Positions 12,340 to 24,560 of a stretch of DNA of 64,000 nucleotides are shown in pieces (position 1 is the first letter of the stretch; every line of letters starts with the position of its first letter). Source of the stretch: Helianthus annuus (Eukaryota; Streptophyta; Magnoliopsida; Asterales; Asteraceae); the NCBI RefSeq assembly GCF_002127325.2, contig NC_035449.2, positions 147,538,931 to 147,602,930 of the forward strand. The letters run 5' to 3'. The position numbers and the translations under genes are program-made. The notes under the pieces are model-generated. The model made no database searches. It saw only the letters and a list, made by a program, of their open reading frames with translations, and had not been told where the DNA came from.

Positions 12340-12720
12340 CTGCTGATTTCGGATAAAACATAAGCATTTCGGATCATTTCTGATCAAAAGGCTTGCATTT
12401 CGGACTGTTACTGATAGAAATCTTGCATTTCTGATCAATTTCGGACCAGAAACAATCAATTACGGACCATTTCGGATTTGAAGGCTTGCATTCCGGATCA
12501 AAAACTTGCATTTCGGACCAATTGACTTCAATTTCGGATCTTCAGACCTTGATTTCGGATTTGATTTCGGACCAGAGAGTATCATTACTGATCAGGATAG
12601 TGCATTACGGACTTGAAGGTGGTCATTTTGGATCAATACTGACCATTACGGATAAGCATACCCATTTCGAACCATTTCGAACCATTTCTGATCATTTCGA
12701 ACGAGGTGGAATTTTTCTTG
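12340..12720 (+). repeat. Degenerate short-repeat leader of the Copia element
   Basis: About 20 imperfect copies of a core like ATTTCGGAYCA, spaced roughly 12-25 bp, fill the stretch between the primer-binding site and gag. Variants include ATTACGGACC, ATTTCTGATC and ATTTCGAACC. There is no convincing ORF. Confidence 0.75.
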
Positions 12721-12975
12721 GCTTGCGTAAGAAAAATTTTACTGTTTCGCGTTTAGAAAACTATCCGTAACTCATTTGGACAAACCGTTTGCACCGTTGG
12801 GTTCGTTGGATTTTTAGGACAAAAAAAAAAAAAAAAACTCTGGACAATCCCGAAAAAGGTTTTCGACATTATATATCATTGGAATCGTTATCTCGAGACG
12901 AATCTAACGGTATAATTTAATAAAAACAGATTTCGGACAAAATTTGTACGGTTTTCCCAGTCTGGTTACGTTAAA

Positions 12976-15900
12976 ATGTCGAGCATGACTAAATTAAACG
13001 AACTCTTAAGGATGGAGCATGAGGTTGGCACAACCAACAAACCACCTAAGATGATGAGGGTGGAAAACTACTTGACATAGAAGGATAGGTTTCAATCCTT
13101 CATTGAATATCAGGACACTCGCATGTGGATCTGTATTGCTGATGGGTACACAAACCCTACACATGACTTTGAAGGCAGACCTCGTGTCACAGCCTATGTG
13201 AACATGCAGGAGAATGACAAAAAGATGTATGAGGCTGAAAAGAGAGCCTTGGCTGCCATCAAGATGTCCTTACCTGATAGTATCAAACATACCTTTAAGA
13301 AGTACACTACTTCAAAGGAAATGTGGGATGCTTTAGAGAAGAGATATGAAGGAAATCCTGATGTCAAAAAGAACAAAGTTGATCTTCTGAAGAAACAGTT
13401 TGCTGTGTTTAAGCACATGAAGAATGAGTCACTTGAGGACATCATCACTAGATACTACCATCTGATGTCAGAGCTGGATAATTATGATATAGACTGCTAT
13501 TCTGACATAGAGAAAAATGACAAGCTGCTAGATGCCCTGCCTGCTAAGTGGGATATTTACACTCTCATGATAAAGGGAGAAGCTGACTATGAAACAAAGG
13601 AGCTGGAAGAAGTTGTTGGAAAACTAAGAGCTTATGAGCTCAGCATGAAGAAGAAGAAGGACACTGGATATGATCAGGTTCAAGATCCAGGGATCTACAA
13701 TGGGCTTACATCTTCTTCATCTCATGATGCGTCCAGCGACTCTGCCACTGCTTTTCTTTCATGTGATAATGAGCAGGTTACAGTTAATGATGATGGTGAT
13801 GTGTGTTTTGTAGCTGCTGCAGGAGGATCAACAGGAGTCAAGAGAACATCAACCTCAAAGTAAACAAGCAGTGCAAAGTCAATGCCTATGAGTGTAAAGT
13901 CTGCTGAAGAACATCTCGCACTACTTGCTTCGTTTGTTGCTCGTATGAGAACTACATTCAGGGGAAGATATCTGATCCTGCTACGTTAGATGAAGATTAT
14001 GATCAGATTGACCCTGATGACTTAGAAGAAATGGATTTGCAATGGCAGATGGCCATGATTTCGAGACGTGTGAAAAGGTTCATGAACAGAACTGGAAGGA
14101 AGTTTGTGGGGAAGAATGTTGGTTTTGACAAGGCCAAAGTCAGGTGCTTTAACTATCAGAGTTATGGTCACTTCGCAAGGGAATGTCAGAAACAAAAGCA
14201 TGAGACTTCGAGCCAGAGTTCAAACAATAGAAATTCATCAAACAACTCTAACTCAAGGGCGTTGATCTCTACTGCAAGAGAGGGTTCGTATGACTGGAGC
14301 ATTCACTTGGAAAAAGATGAGAATGTTACACAAGCATTTATGGCAGAGATCGTGCCAGTTGAAGAAGCTGAAACTGAAGCAGATGCTGAGAAAGAAAGTG
14401 ATGCTGAGGTAAAGAAGGTTGATCAGACAACTGAAGCTGAAGAGGAAAAGCCAGAGTCTGAGCATGACATGGAAGCTGATGAGAAAGATGAAATTATCAA
14501 AAGGATGGGAGCTCAACTTGCTGCTCTCATGGCCAACTTAGACAAAGCGACAGGAGAGGTAAGTAACTCTGCTACTTCTGTTTGTTTAAAGTGTCGTGAA
14601 CTACAGGGTGAAGTTGACAAATTGTCAACTCAAAACAAAAGTCTTGTGAGCGAAATGTCAAACGTAAAAGAATCAAATTTCTTTGCTAAAAGAAATGAGT
14701 CATCATATTTGAAAAAGATAAAAGGCTATGAAGCTGAAATTGAAGCTTTAACCTGCAAATTGAATGAAAAACTTCAAGTCATTGACTTAGCTCATGACAT
14801 GATGGCTGAGAAAACAAAAGAGATTTCTGATAAAAACAAAGAGTTGTCAGATGCACAACTTAAAATTGTTGAACTTGAAAAGAAGTTAGGTCAATTCAGA
14901 GATTCTACCTTTGTTATGAAACATATGATGGGTGGGTTAAAGAAAAGTAATGACAAGACAAGTGTGGGATTCCAGGGCTTTAATGAAGTCCCACCTCCTC
15001 TTAGTCATGACTATTCTTTCTTACCTGATGAAGATGAGTTCACAAACTTTTTGTCAACATCACCAAGTAGTTTCACTTCCAGTCAAGGTGATGTGTTTGT
15101 GGATAATGATGCTAAGAAGGAAAATGACAGCAAACCTGTTTTGAAAAAGAAAAATACTCCTTCTAAAAACAATAATCAAACTTTTGTTAAAAAGGTTAAT
15201 TTTGTTCAAGGAAGTGATATGAAAACCGAAACAGCTGTTATCGAAAAAGAATCAAATGTAGAGTTTGCTAAAAACAAAAACATAGAAAAAGCTGAAATTA
15301 AGCAAACTGATCAAAATCCTTCTAAAGCATCATCATCTGAACCAGAATCTAGTTCAAAGGCTTCAGGTGACAAGTCTTCGAAAAGGAGATCGTGCTTCAA
15401 ATGTCACACAAAGGGACATGTAGCCAGCTGCTGTCCAAATAAAAAGGTTGAAGCACAAGTTAGTGAGAATCAAAGAGGGAAGTCACCAGAAAAGAACGGT
15501 GATAAAAAGGAAAGAGAGTCTAACTCTCCAAAGAAAGCTGCTCCAAAGCAACAACAGGGTGTTGCTAGTGGTGTAGATAAGGCTGAAAAAGGAACTCCTC
15601 AAGTTCCTCGTTTTCAAAGAAATCAACCAAGATTTCAGCCTGAATCTACATCAGACAGATATGAGAGAGCTAGAAGTAGTTCACCAAGAATGAACAACCA
15701 AAATTCAAATAATTTTAGAAGCCAAGGTCAATATCAAAATCAATACCAAAATAATGGTGGTCGAACTTTTTACAACAATGGCTTTAGAAATTATAACAAT
15801 CAAGTTTCTTGGAATCAAAACTCAAGATTTCAAAGGTCACATAGTCCAAACACTTATAGGAACCCACAGGACCAGAGACCTTATGGAAATCACACCCCAT

Positions 15901-16025
15901 TTCCATCAACAGGTCCAAGATCCAAGACTCCAGTTAGGAGTGATGGACATTGGATGGATGTTCCTGTAGTTGATGAATCTGGACGACCCAAGACCATCAA
16001 GGCTTGGGTCCCCCACTCTAACTAA
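12976..16025 (+). pseudogene. Copia gag, disrupted
   Basis: The probable start is the ATG at 12976 (MSSMTKLNEL). The first half is a UBN2-type gag domain (about 13123-13660: TSKEMWDALEKRYEG, LLDALPAKWDIY). A zinc knuckle follows near 14142-14190 (CFNYQSYGHFARECQ), then an acidic coiled-coil region (14300-14910), then a second CCHC-like knuckle near 15391 (CFKCHTKGHVASCCP) and a Gln/Asn/Arg-rich tail. Breaks: TAG at 13078, TAA at 13861, and a frame change between about 13864 and 14031, after which the frame runs open to TAA at 16023. Gag would form the virus-like particle and bind element RNA; this copy cannot make it intact. Confidence 0.88.
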
Positions 16026-16073
16026 TCTTTTGGTTGGTGTGTGCAGTAGCTGCTAAGGAGGATTATAACCTTA

Positions 16074-19000
16074 TGGTATGTTGATAGTGGCTGCTCTAGG
16101 CACATGACGGGGGATGCGAGGTTGTTTTCTGAATTTGAAGAATATGATGGTGGACATGTTAATTTTGCTGGTGCTAAAGGTGGTAGGATTACTGGAATAG
16201 GAAAAGTGACGAATGGGAAGATCACATTGGACAAAGTGAACTATGTTGAGCAGCTGAAACACAATCTGATGAGCGTGTCACAAGTCTGCGACAAGGGTCA
16301 CTCGGTCCATTTTACAAATACAGAGGCATTGGTGTTGAAACCGGGTTTGGTCATTCCGGACGATTGGATAGTGATGCGTGCACCGAGGAAAAATGATACT
16401 TATTTCATGGACATGGGTGCCAAAGATCCGATTGCTGCGGTGGCGTGTTTACTGTCAAAAGCATCTGAAGCTGAATCTATGTTGTGGCACAGACGCATGG
16501 CTCATATTCACTACCGCAAAATGAATTACATTATTAAAAATGAGCTAGTGAAAGGAGTTCCATTGCTGAGGTTTCAAGTGGAAGATAAATGTCTTCCATG
16601 TCAAAAGGGAAAACAACACAAGAAACCTCATAAGTCTAAAACAGTAAATTCCATTAATGCCCCTTATGAATTACTTCACATGGATTTATTCGGTCCAGTG
16701 AACGTAAGGAGCATAGGTGGAAAGTACTACTGTCTTGTTGTCACTGATGATTACTCACGTTATTCATGGGTTTTCTTTTTAGGTACAAAGGATGAAACAA
16801 CAATCTTTTTACAAAATTGGAAAACGTCCATGATGCAAGGATCAAGAGGATAAGGAGTGATAATGGCACCGAGTTCAAGAATCGTATTCTGGATCTCTAC
16901 TGTCTTCGAAAAGGAATTGAACATCAATATTCCGCTCCTTACACTCCTCAACAAAATGGAGTCGCTGAGAGGAAAAACAGGACGTTGATTGAAGCCGCTA
17001 GGACGATGCTTTCAGATTCAAAGCTACCAGTTCTTTTCTGGGGAGAAGCTGTGAATACAGCTTGCTATGTCCTAAACAAAGTTTTAACCGTTAAACGTTT
17101 TAACAAAACTTGTCATGAGTTGATGTTTAACGAAAAACCAAACTTAACAGGCTTTGAACCATTTGGATTACCCTGCACCATTGTGCGAAACAAAGATAAA
17201 CAAAAATTCGGTGAGGTGGCAGACGAAGGCTACTTTCTAGGCTACGTGCCTGGCACACCGAATAAAAGGGTTTTTAATCTAAAAACTGGTAAAATTGAGG
17301 TTGTTTTTAATGTGGAAATTACTTCCTACAAGCCTCAACAATCAACGAGTGGTCCTGCTATATTATATGATTATGAAAGTGTTTTTAAATCATTTAATAT
17401 TCCTGAGGTTTCTGATGCAGATGATTCTCAGCTGATTCAAACAGTGATTGGTGAAGACGATGAAGGCGAGTTCATGCCTAGATCGAATGTTGATATGTCA
17501 GATGCTCCGGAAACTTCCCATGGTGCTGCTGATCCTGATTCAAGTGATAGTGAACCTGAACCCAATCAGGGGGAGGATTTCATTAATCCATTTGCAAATC
17601 AGAATATTCAGGGGGAGGTTGGATCAAACCTGGGTGACAATCTGGAAGTCGATGCTGTTGCTACTACACGAGCAAATAGAGATCACCCAGTTGACATGAT
17701 TCTTGGAGATCCTACTGCAGGTGTTCAGACAAGAAGAAGCATTGCAGCGAATTCTGGGTTATTTGTTTCGATTGAGAAGACTGGGATAGTGAATGAATGC
17801 TTGTATAGTTGCTTTATTTCCCAAGAGGAGCCGAAGAACATTCATATGGCTCTTAAAGACAATTCATGGGTTGAAGCTATGCAAGAGGAATTGGCCCAAT
17901 TTGCGAAGTTGAAGGTCTGGGAGTTAGTGGACCTTCCTAAAGGTGAAAGAGAGATTGGCACTAAATGGGTATTTAGGTGCAAGAAGGATGAAAGAGGGAT
18001 TGTCACGTGCAACAAGGCTCGGTTAGTTGTCAAAGGGTTCAATCAGCAAGAAGGGATTGATTACAATGAAGTGTTTGCACCAGTGGCAAGGTTGGAGGCA
18101 ATTCGTTTGTTTCTGGCTTTCGCTTCATTCAAGGGCTTCAAAGTTTATCAACTTGACGTGAAGAGTGCATTTCTTTACGGAAAAGTCCAAGAACTGGTGT
18201 ATGTCTCACAACCAGAAGGGTTCGTTGATCCAGACTATCCAGATCGAGTGTACAAACTTGATAAGGCTTTGTATGGGTTACATCAAGCTCCCAGGGCGTG
18301 GTACGAGACACTGTCTACACATCTGCTCAAGAATGGTTTTGAAAGAGGTTAGATTGACAGTACACTGTTCATTAAGCGAAAGAAGGAAGATTTTCTGCTG
18401 GTACAGGTATACGTAGATGACATCATCTTTGGGTCATCTGATGAAAACATGTGTAAAGAATTCGAACAGGTGATGAAGAGCAAGTTTGAAATGAGCGCTA
18501 TAGGTGAGCTGTCTTACTTTCTGGGATTACAAGTTGAACAGAAGGAGGATGGGATGTTTATTCATCAAACGAAGTATGTGTATGACATTTTGGATCGGTT
18601 CAAAATGAATGATTGCACTACTTGCAACACACCCATTTGTGAAAACCACAATCTCGGCCCAGATCATGAAAGCACTGAAGATGTTGATCCTACTCATTAC
18701 AGGGCGATGATTGGTTCTCTAATGTACTTGACTGCTTCAAGACCTGACATCATGTTTGTCGTATGTCTGTGTGCCAGATATCAAGCGAATCCGAAAGAGT
18801 CACATATGAAAGCAGTGAAGCGTATTCTTCGTTACTTGAAGGGGAAACCTAAACTTGGGTTGTGGTATCCAACTGATAGTGATCTGAGGTTCGTTGCTTA
18901 CACTGATTCAGACTTCGGAGGATGCAAATCAAACAGAAAGTCTACAACAGGTGGTTGTCAGTTCTTAGGAGGCAGGATCGTGTCTTGGCAATGCAAGAAG

Positions 19001-19357
19001 CAATCCTGTGTGTCTACATCTACTTGTGAAGCTGAATATATTGCTGCGGGTAGCTGTTGCTCTCAGGTTCTCTGGATTCAACAGCAGATGCGCGATTACG
19101 GTTTGGATTTCACTCGTACTCCTATTATGATAGATAATAATGCCACTATATCAATCACAAACAATCCCGTAAAGCACAGTAGAACTAAACACATTGACAT
19201 ACGTCATCACTTTATACGGGATTGTGCTGAAAAACGACTAATTGAATTACATCGAGTCGACACAGAAGATAACCTTGCTGATCTTTACACAAAAGCTTTT
19301 GATCGAGCTCGCTTTGAACACTTAGTCGAACTCAACGGGATGAGGAATCCTGAATAA
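16074..19357 (+). pseudogene. Copia pol (protease, integrase, reverse transcriptase, RNase H), disrupted
   Basis: The protease active site DSGCSRHMTG is at 16083, separated from gag in the same frame by stops at 16023 and 16050. The integrase zinc domain (HRRMAHIHYRKM..C..C) is at about 16490-16620. The catalytic core has its first Asp in LHMDLFGPV (about 16675) and the next in [10 protein letters not shown] (about 16855); a frameshift near 16815 lies between them. Reverse transcriptase starts near 17855 ([12 protein letters not shown]), with [11 protein letters not shown] near 18150 and the catalytic YVDD at about 18410. A TAG at 18350 interrupts it in frame. RNase H has TDSDFGGC near 18904 and ends at TAA 19355. 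A His replaces the usual Lys in [13 protein letters not shown]. Confidence 0.92.
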
Positions 19358-21253
19358 CTGGTTTTTCATAAGAATTTTGTAAATAGTTTACTGCTTTCTC
19401 AAAAATCAAAAATACAAAAACATTGAAAAATCAAAAACATAAAAAAATAGAAAATCAAAAATGAGTTTTCACTGTGTGAAAAAGAAGAAATGATAGTACA
19501 TCAGCAAGTTAGACTGTCACACTCAAACTGAATTAAATTGCTTAAGTGTGATAGCAGCTTCATCATATGATGTATCAGTAGGCAAAAGCATGAAATAATC
19601 ATCTTACCAAAGTGATATAAACCTAAATGCACTGAGTATGAGTGGGGAACACATCAGTGGTGTATGGTTTAATGACCTTAATTCTTGCGTTGACAGATTG
19701 CCAAAATCTGAAGTTTTGGGTCTTTATACTGTTATTTCATCTGGGATATCTTGGATGTCTGTCTGTTCAGAACTAAAATTATACATGACCCCAGGAAAGA
19801 AAGTCACTTGGAATTTGCTCATTTCTATTTGAATGTCTGTATGTTTTCCCGATACACACAATTTTGATCTGATTCTGAAATCTTCTCTGAAAAAAGTCGT
19901 GTACCTCCTCTGCTGCATCCAGATATATGCTGATCTGGAGGTGCTAGGCAACGACAGCTTCTGCTGCATCCAGATACATGCTGACCTAGCTGTACGTTGT
20001 CGCACTATAGATCTAATACACCCGAAAGAGGCCCTCAAGTGCCCAAAAGAAACCAAAGAAACCTATATCAAACTGAGAAAATCTCATTTGATCTGTATAT
20101 TATACCATCTCTACTAAAGATCTATTCTGTTCTCTTCTCAACCTATTCCCAGTTAAGATTTCAGAAATCTGGATTGGACTTGTGAAATATGTGGTAGGGA
20201 AGATACTTGCATGATAGAGTGTGTTGTTTATATTTCCAGGATTTGATTTGTATTTATTTGGGTGTTCATAGTTAAGCAATTAAAACATGATAAAACAGTT
20301 TAAATGCAGACCTAGACACAGTAAGGATATCTTAAAGGATGAATTCAGTATACTCACCTACTACGATGAATCTTTGTGCATACCTTGATCGTGGGGGTAT
20401 ATCCTGAAGTGGGACACGCTCGTATTTCAGAAAATAAAATTACCTTAACGTATCATATGGTAATGGTACTTGAAATGTTCATGCATTTTGTTTAAGTGGA
20501 CAAACATACTGGTAATCGTCTTGAACTGCTTTTCACTAACACATTACATAAAGAATTAACTAATTGTGTGAAACAGTTTGATTTTGTTGATATGATCTTC
20601 TTACTGGTGATTCTCACAAAAATAGAGTGTTTATTGCTTTTGTTATTTATTTGCTTTCAGAAAATGCAAAAATACAAAAATAGTGTCTTTTTCTGTTTAA
20701 AATTCTTAACGTACGAAAAACTGTTATTCTTGGAAGAATTGTTACTGATAGGGGGAGACGGTGTTAGTAAGTGAGTTCAACATTTTCAAATCAAGCAGGT
20801 TATGATCCGTTTTGTTTAAAGTTTGTGCGCGTTGGTGCTGAATGGATAGTGCTTAATCTGTGACACAGTTTAACAAATCTCTTGAATAGTAATAATTTGT
20901 TTAACTTATGTTGAAAAATTCTTATGGTTTCTCGAGATGTTTGTTTTATAGTATACAGATTGAAGCTGTATGTTGCTGAAGAGTTGCTGTGAAGATGAGA
21001 GTTTGCTTGGATGCATGGTAGAACCTCCCTTCTACATTGTAGACAAAGTTGAAGAGTTGAAGATTGCTATTCAAATGCTGAACAGGAGTTTACTCAAGCG
21101 CTAACGTTTTGAAGATTTGGTGATTGGATGCATCAGCTTAGGGGGAGTCTGTTGGTGACAGAAGCTGTTAAAGCTGAAGCTATCCAAAGACCAAAAGACT
21201 TGAAGATTCTGAAGACTGAAGTTACCTTTGCGAGCTATTGTCAAGGGGGAGTT
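19358..21253 (+). other. Long non-coding 3' region of the Copia element
   Basis: About 1.9 kb between RNase H and the 3' LTR, without a coding ORF I can support. It contains a two-copy repeat at 19911-20000 (each beginning CTGCTGCATCCAGATA). A polypurine-like GGGGGAGACGGTG lies at about 20752. A near-copy of the LTR junction (AGGGGGAGTCTGTTGGTGAC) lies at about 21139. The functional polypurine tract, AAGGGGGA at 21243-21250, abuts the LTR. Elements of the SIRE group may carry an env-like ORF here, but none remains. Confidence 0.7.
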
Positions 21254-21717
21254 TGTTGGTGCATGTTTTGTGACAACAGCTTAGATTTGGTCTTTGGATA
21301 TCTTGTAATTAGTAAAACGATAAACGGTTAGCGGGTTTAGCTTTGTAATAGTTTGTTATAGTGAAGTAAGAGTGATTGGGCCAAACCAAACCCACATATG
21401 GGGAAGGGTTTGCGAATTGGGCCTTGCCCAAGACCTAGCCCACATGCAAAGCTTTGTCCTATATAAACAAAGCTTAGCATTAGGGTTTAGGTTGATCTTC
21501 TAATCACCTTAATCACTTGGAGAGAATTCGTGAAAGACAAAGGCTTGGACGAATTAGGATCTTGATTGATTGTAATCGTTACGAAGATAATCAATAAAGA
21601 TCGGGTTTAAAGTGATTCGTGTTCTACTCGTTTTCTGTGAAATCTAATCTAGGGGATTCCGCACTCTAGGTTGGATCGACGATTCTGTTACGATCCGCAC
21701 GTGTTAGGGGACTCACA
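21254..21717 (+). repeat. 3' LTR of the Copia element
   Basis: Same length (464 bp) as the 5' LTR and nearly identical. It ends GACTCACA and is followed by the target duplication ATCGA (21718-21722). Confidence 0.95.
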
Positions 21718-22395
21718 ATCGAAGGTTAGATTCATGGTTTAGTTCTTTGAATCAAACTGTGATGAGCAGCACCTGGCGATAATGGTGAACGATTTTACGG
21801 CGATGAAGATAACCGGCCGGTAGGGATGTGGAGGACTTGTAGACTGTGCCTCCGTTGCCTCTGCCGATTCGGTTGATCTGGTCGAGTTCCGATAGGTTGA
21901 ATTGTTGTTGTTGTTTTTAAGGGTTTGAGATAAGTTTGGAGTTAGTTGATGTGGAAAGAGAGGCGGAGGACGGTGGTAGAGGTAGGGTTAGTTTAGGACG
22001 ACAGCGTTGGCGGTTGTTGGTGGTAGTACAGTTAGTAGTGGTGGTGGTTGATAGTGGTGGTGGTGTGTGGCAGATTTGGATGGGGTGTTCTTTCTATTGC
22101 AGATAATTTATATATATATAATATATATAGAGAGAGAGAGAGAGGATGAAAGAATAGATTAATGACCAAAACATGTTTATTACACAAATAGTCCTTAACA
22201 TAATAAAATGACAAATTTACCCTCATGTGCAATGCACATGACTGAACTTAACTAAAAATTTTAACATTGTTAGTGCTAAAGGATGTAGAGTGTAATGAGT
22301 TTTCCAAATAAATGATTGTGACTGTAATTATTGAAGCTAAAGGTTATCCATTGCAATACAACACAAACATAAAGGACGAAAAGTGTAATTTACCC

Positions 22396-23668
22396 TTAAT
22401 AAATTAATGATTACAATTTTCAAGTAGTTAGTGACTAGGCAATTTACGACATATTTTATTTTTATAGATATAGAGGTAAATATATTTGTAATTTTGATAT
22501 GCTCTTAGGGGACTGGGCGCCCCGTTATGGCCCAACTTTGACGCGTGGACCGACGTGAAACACCGTCGTCAGTGCCAACTTTGACGCGTGGTGAAAATTT
22601 AGCGTGATGATGAGCACACGTGGAGAAAGAATTGAAAGCAGAGGAAGTATTGATCCGATCTTTATTTATTCTTGCTGAGCTCCATTGTTTCAACAACAAC
22701 AACAAGACCTCCAAACACTATCAAGTAAAAAAGCTCCATTGTTGTTGATTCTGATCTAAAATTAGAGGAAGTATTGATCTGATCTTTATTTATTCTTTCT
22801 GAACACGCTCACACTCTCAAATTTAACCTGTTGATCTTCTGCGCGTCCACCGGAGATACCGTCGGGGTCGGAGCTCCGGCAACACCCTATTCTCATCATT
22901 CGGTGCCCAATATCAAGTATTCTTAGGTGATCGTGGATCGATTTCACTGTGTGAGCGAAAGCCCCATATCAATTTAGGAGATTATAAGCTTATCTCCTTC
23001 AATTTTGTGTTAACTCGAACTGGGGTTCATGGTGATTATGTATTTGGGAATTAAGGTAACCAAAGCACGCGTGGAATTATATTTATTTGTGTTAATTTAT
23101 ATTTAAAAAAAACATCACTAGTGATGGACATTTCCACTAAAATCCATCACTAGTGATGGAATAATACTTGATAACATGTCGGAAATTGATTGGATGTTAT
23201 GAGTGATGAGTGTGTGGTGAGTGATGGACGCTCCTACCCTGTTAAAGATAACATCATTAAAATATCATATGTGTGTTATATGTGTGATTAAAGAAACGAC
23301 TAAAATTTGTTCTAATAATTTGATTGTGTAAAAATAAATCAACAACATTTTTATTTGGTAGGAAAATAGAGGGTAATTGTCAAGGACCCCACATTTCACT
23401 GGAAATGAGTCAATGAGGATATGCTTATATTTTGAATTATAAAATTAAGGTAACTTATCGGCTTGTTATATGATCAAATACAATAAAAGTATTTATATGC
23501 TTCTGATGTATGGCTTTTACAAAATATAAAACTTGATAATTCAAACACCTGTTAAAAGTTTACGTATCTAAATTTTTAATACACATTTTTTAGCCATTTC
23601 TTCATGTGTAAACCACAAGCATATATTTCATTTTCACCATAACTATGTTAAATGTTTTAAAACTATTC
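22396..23668. other. Spacer with a local duplication and small palindromes; no gene seen
   Basis: Two copies of GAGGAAGTATTGATCYGATC (22641 and 22767) mark a local duplication. CAACTTTGACGCGTGG occurs twice at 22529-22590. 22800-23065 looks less AT-rich and ends in an AAG/GTAACC donor-like site, but has no meaningful ORF or downstream exon. CATCACTAGTGATGGA palindromes are at 23113 and 23145. The remainder to 23668 is AT-rich. Confidence 0.45.
23113..23160. repeat. Twin palindromes CATCACTAGTGATGGA
   Basis: Two copies of a 14-base palindrome core (CCATCACTAGTGATGG in the second) are separated by about 16 bp. A further GTGATGGAC and related words follow to about 23230. This may be the end of a small palindromic MITE whose other limit I could not define. 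Confidence 0.5.
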
Positions 23669-24560
23669 TGAAGAAACACGGAACTAATTTTAAGGTTAAT
23701 TAGTTTGGTTTATGTTTCAAACATGAGGGTTAATCTTCTTAAACTTTCCTGAGCTCTGATTTGAACCGTTCTTCCTGCAAAACAGAAACACCGTTAGCTC
23801 GTTAAGAGGGGAATATGGGAGTTTCCCTCTTAACCAGACTTCGGCGTGAGAACAAGTATCTGCTTTGAGGAAATAAGTGTGTGTTAAGAGTGAGAGTGGA
23901 GGGAGTGGAATGTTTAACCTGTGCATTGAGGTCTCTATTTATAGCCGGAGAGGTGTAAGAGGAGATGGGCTGATGGGCCTTGGGCCGGAAGGTGACAAAT
24001 AGGGAATATCCTCCTTGTCTCACTGGTATCGACCGTTAGTGTCTTCTAGAAGGTCTCCAGTGCTGGCGCACCATGATTGGAGCCACGTGTCCTAGTTGTC
24101 GACCTTGTTGTCCCTCCGCCATCAGCAGGTAAGTGGAGATCATGGGGTAGTTGTCGCCGCCCCCTGATTGGTGTCACGTAGGCGTCCTTGTGTACTCGCT
24201 GTCTCCTGCACGTCAGTCAATCGTGGAGCACGATAGAGCACATCCTGGAGGACGCCGATTGGCTTATTCTTCTGCCACTTGTACCTTCCGTACTTTCTGA
24301 AGTGGCCTTGCGCTTTAACTCCTGCACGACCCTTGCTGAGCACGTAACTAGCCCGCGCAGGGTTGTAGGGGCTGAAGGCTCTTATTCAGAACACTAAGTG
24401 TGGAAACTGCTGTTATCTCTTGTTTGGCCCTCGCGCGAGGCCAGGCTCTGCTTGAGCAGCCTGCGTGGGTCTAAAAGAATGATCAGCTTGGTGAGTAAGG
24501 ACTATGGTCTAGCGCGCGACTTAGATGATCTGCGCGACTTTTTGGGACCTTACCCCTTCA
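23669..24560 (-). mobile_element. Tat-like Gypsy LTR, minus orientation
   Basis: Read on the minus strand it starts TGAAGGGGTAAGGTCCC at 24560, preceded by a purine-rich tract (GACTGGGGGACT), and ends GTGTTTCTTCA at 23669. Both ends match the plus-oriented LTR at 41366-58273, although the middle is quite diverged, so the two belong to related but different copies. A TATAAATAG box on the minus strand lies at 23944-23936, where an LTR promoter is expected. About 100-150 bp of internal sequence (24561-~24700) also matches, inverted, the strip upstream of 41366. The rest of this element is missing. Confidence 0.7.

Larger units (their letters stand above)
11775..21717 (+). mobile_element. Ty1/Copia LTR retrotransposon, full length, coding-defective (SIRE/Maximus- or Tork-like)
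   Basis: Two 464-bp LTRs (TG..CA), 5-bp target duplication ATCGA (11770-11774 and 21718-21722), primer-binding site at 12241 and polypurine tract at 21243. Domain order is gag, protease, integrase, reverse transcriptase, RNase H, which defines Copia. The 9.9-kb length, long coiled-coil gag with two zinc knuckles and about 1.9 kb of extra sequence after RNase H favour the SIRE/Maximus lineage; Tork is the alternative. The coding regions carry several stops and frameshifts although the LTRs are almost identical. It inserted into the Mutator-like element at 11269-22395. Confidence 0.93.
11269..22395. mobile_element. Mutator-like non-autonomous element, copy 2, split by a Copia retrotransposon
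   Basis: Left arm 11269 onwards (GGGTAAATTACACTTTTCGT) and right arm ending GTGTAATTTACCC at 22395 are inverted repeats matching copy 1. The 9-bp duplication TTAATAAAT is perfect. Removing the Copia insertion (11775-21722) leaves about 1.18 kb, similar to the 1.11 kb of copy 1. The body keeps a (CCA)n tract at about 11597-11636 and its GGT-rich counterpart near 21960-22070. No transposase is present. Confidence 0.88.

Noticed and set aside
12187..12770. Short frames in both strands of the Copia leader
   Set aside because: They follow the ATTTCGGATCA repeats and have no domain or conserved start.
22800..23065. A 5' exon of a host gene
   Set aside because: No meaningful ORF, no downstream exon; only a donor-like AAG/GTAACC.
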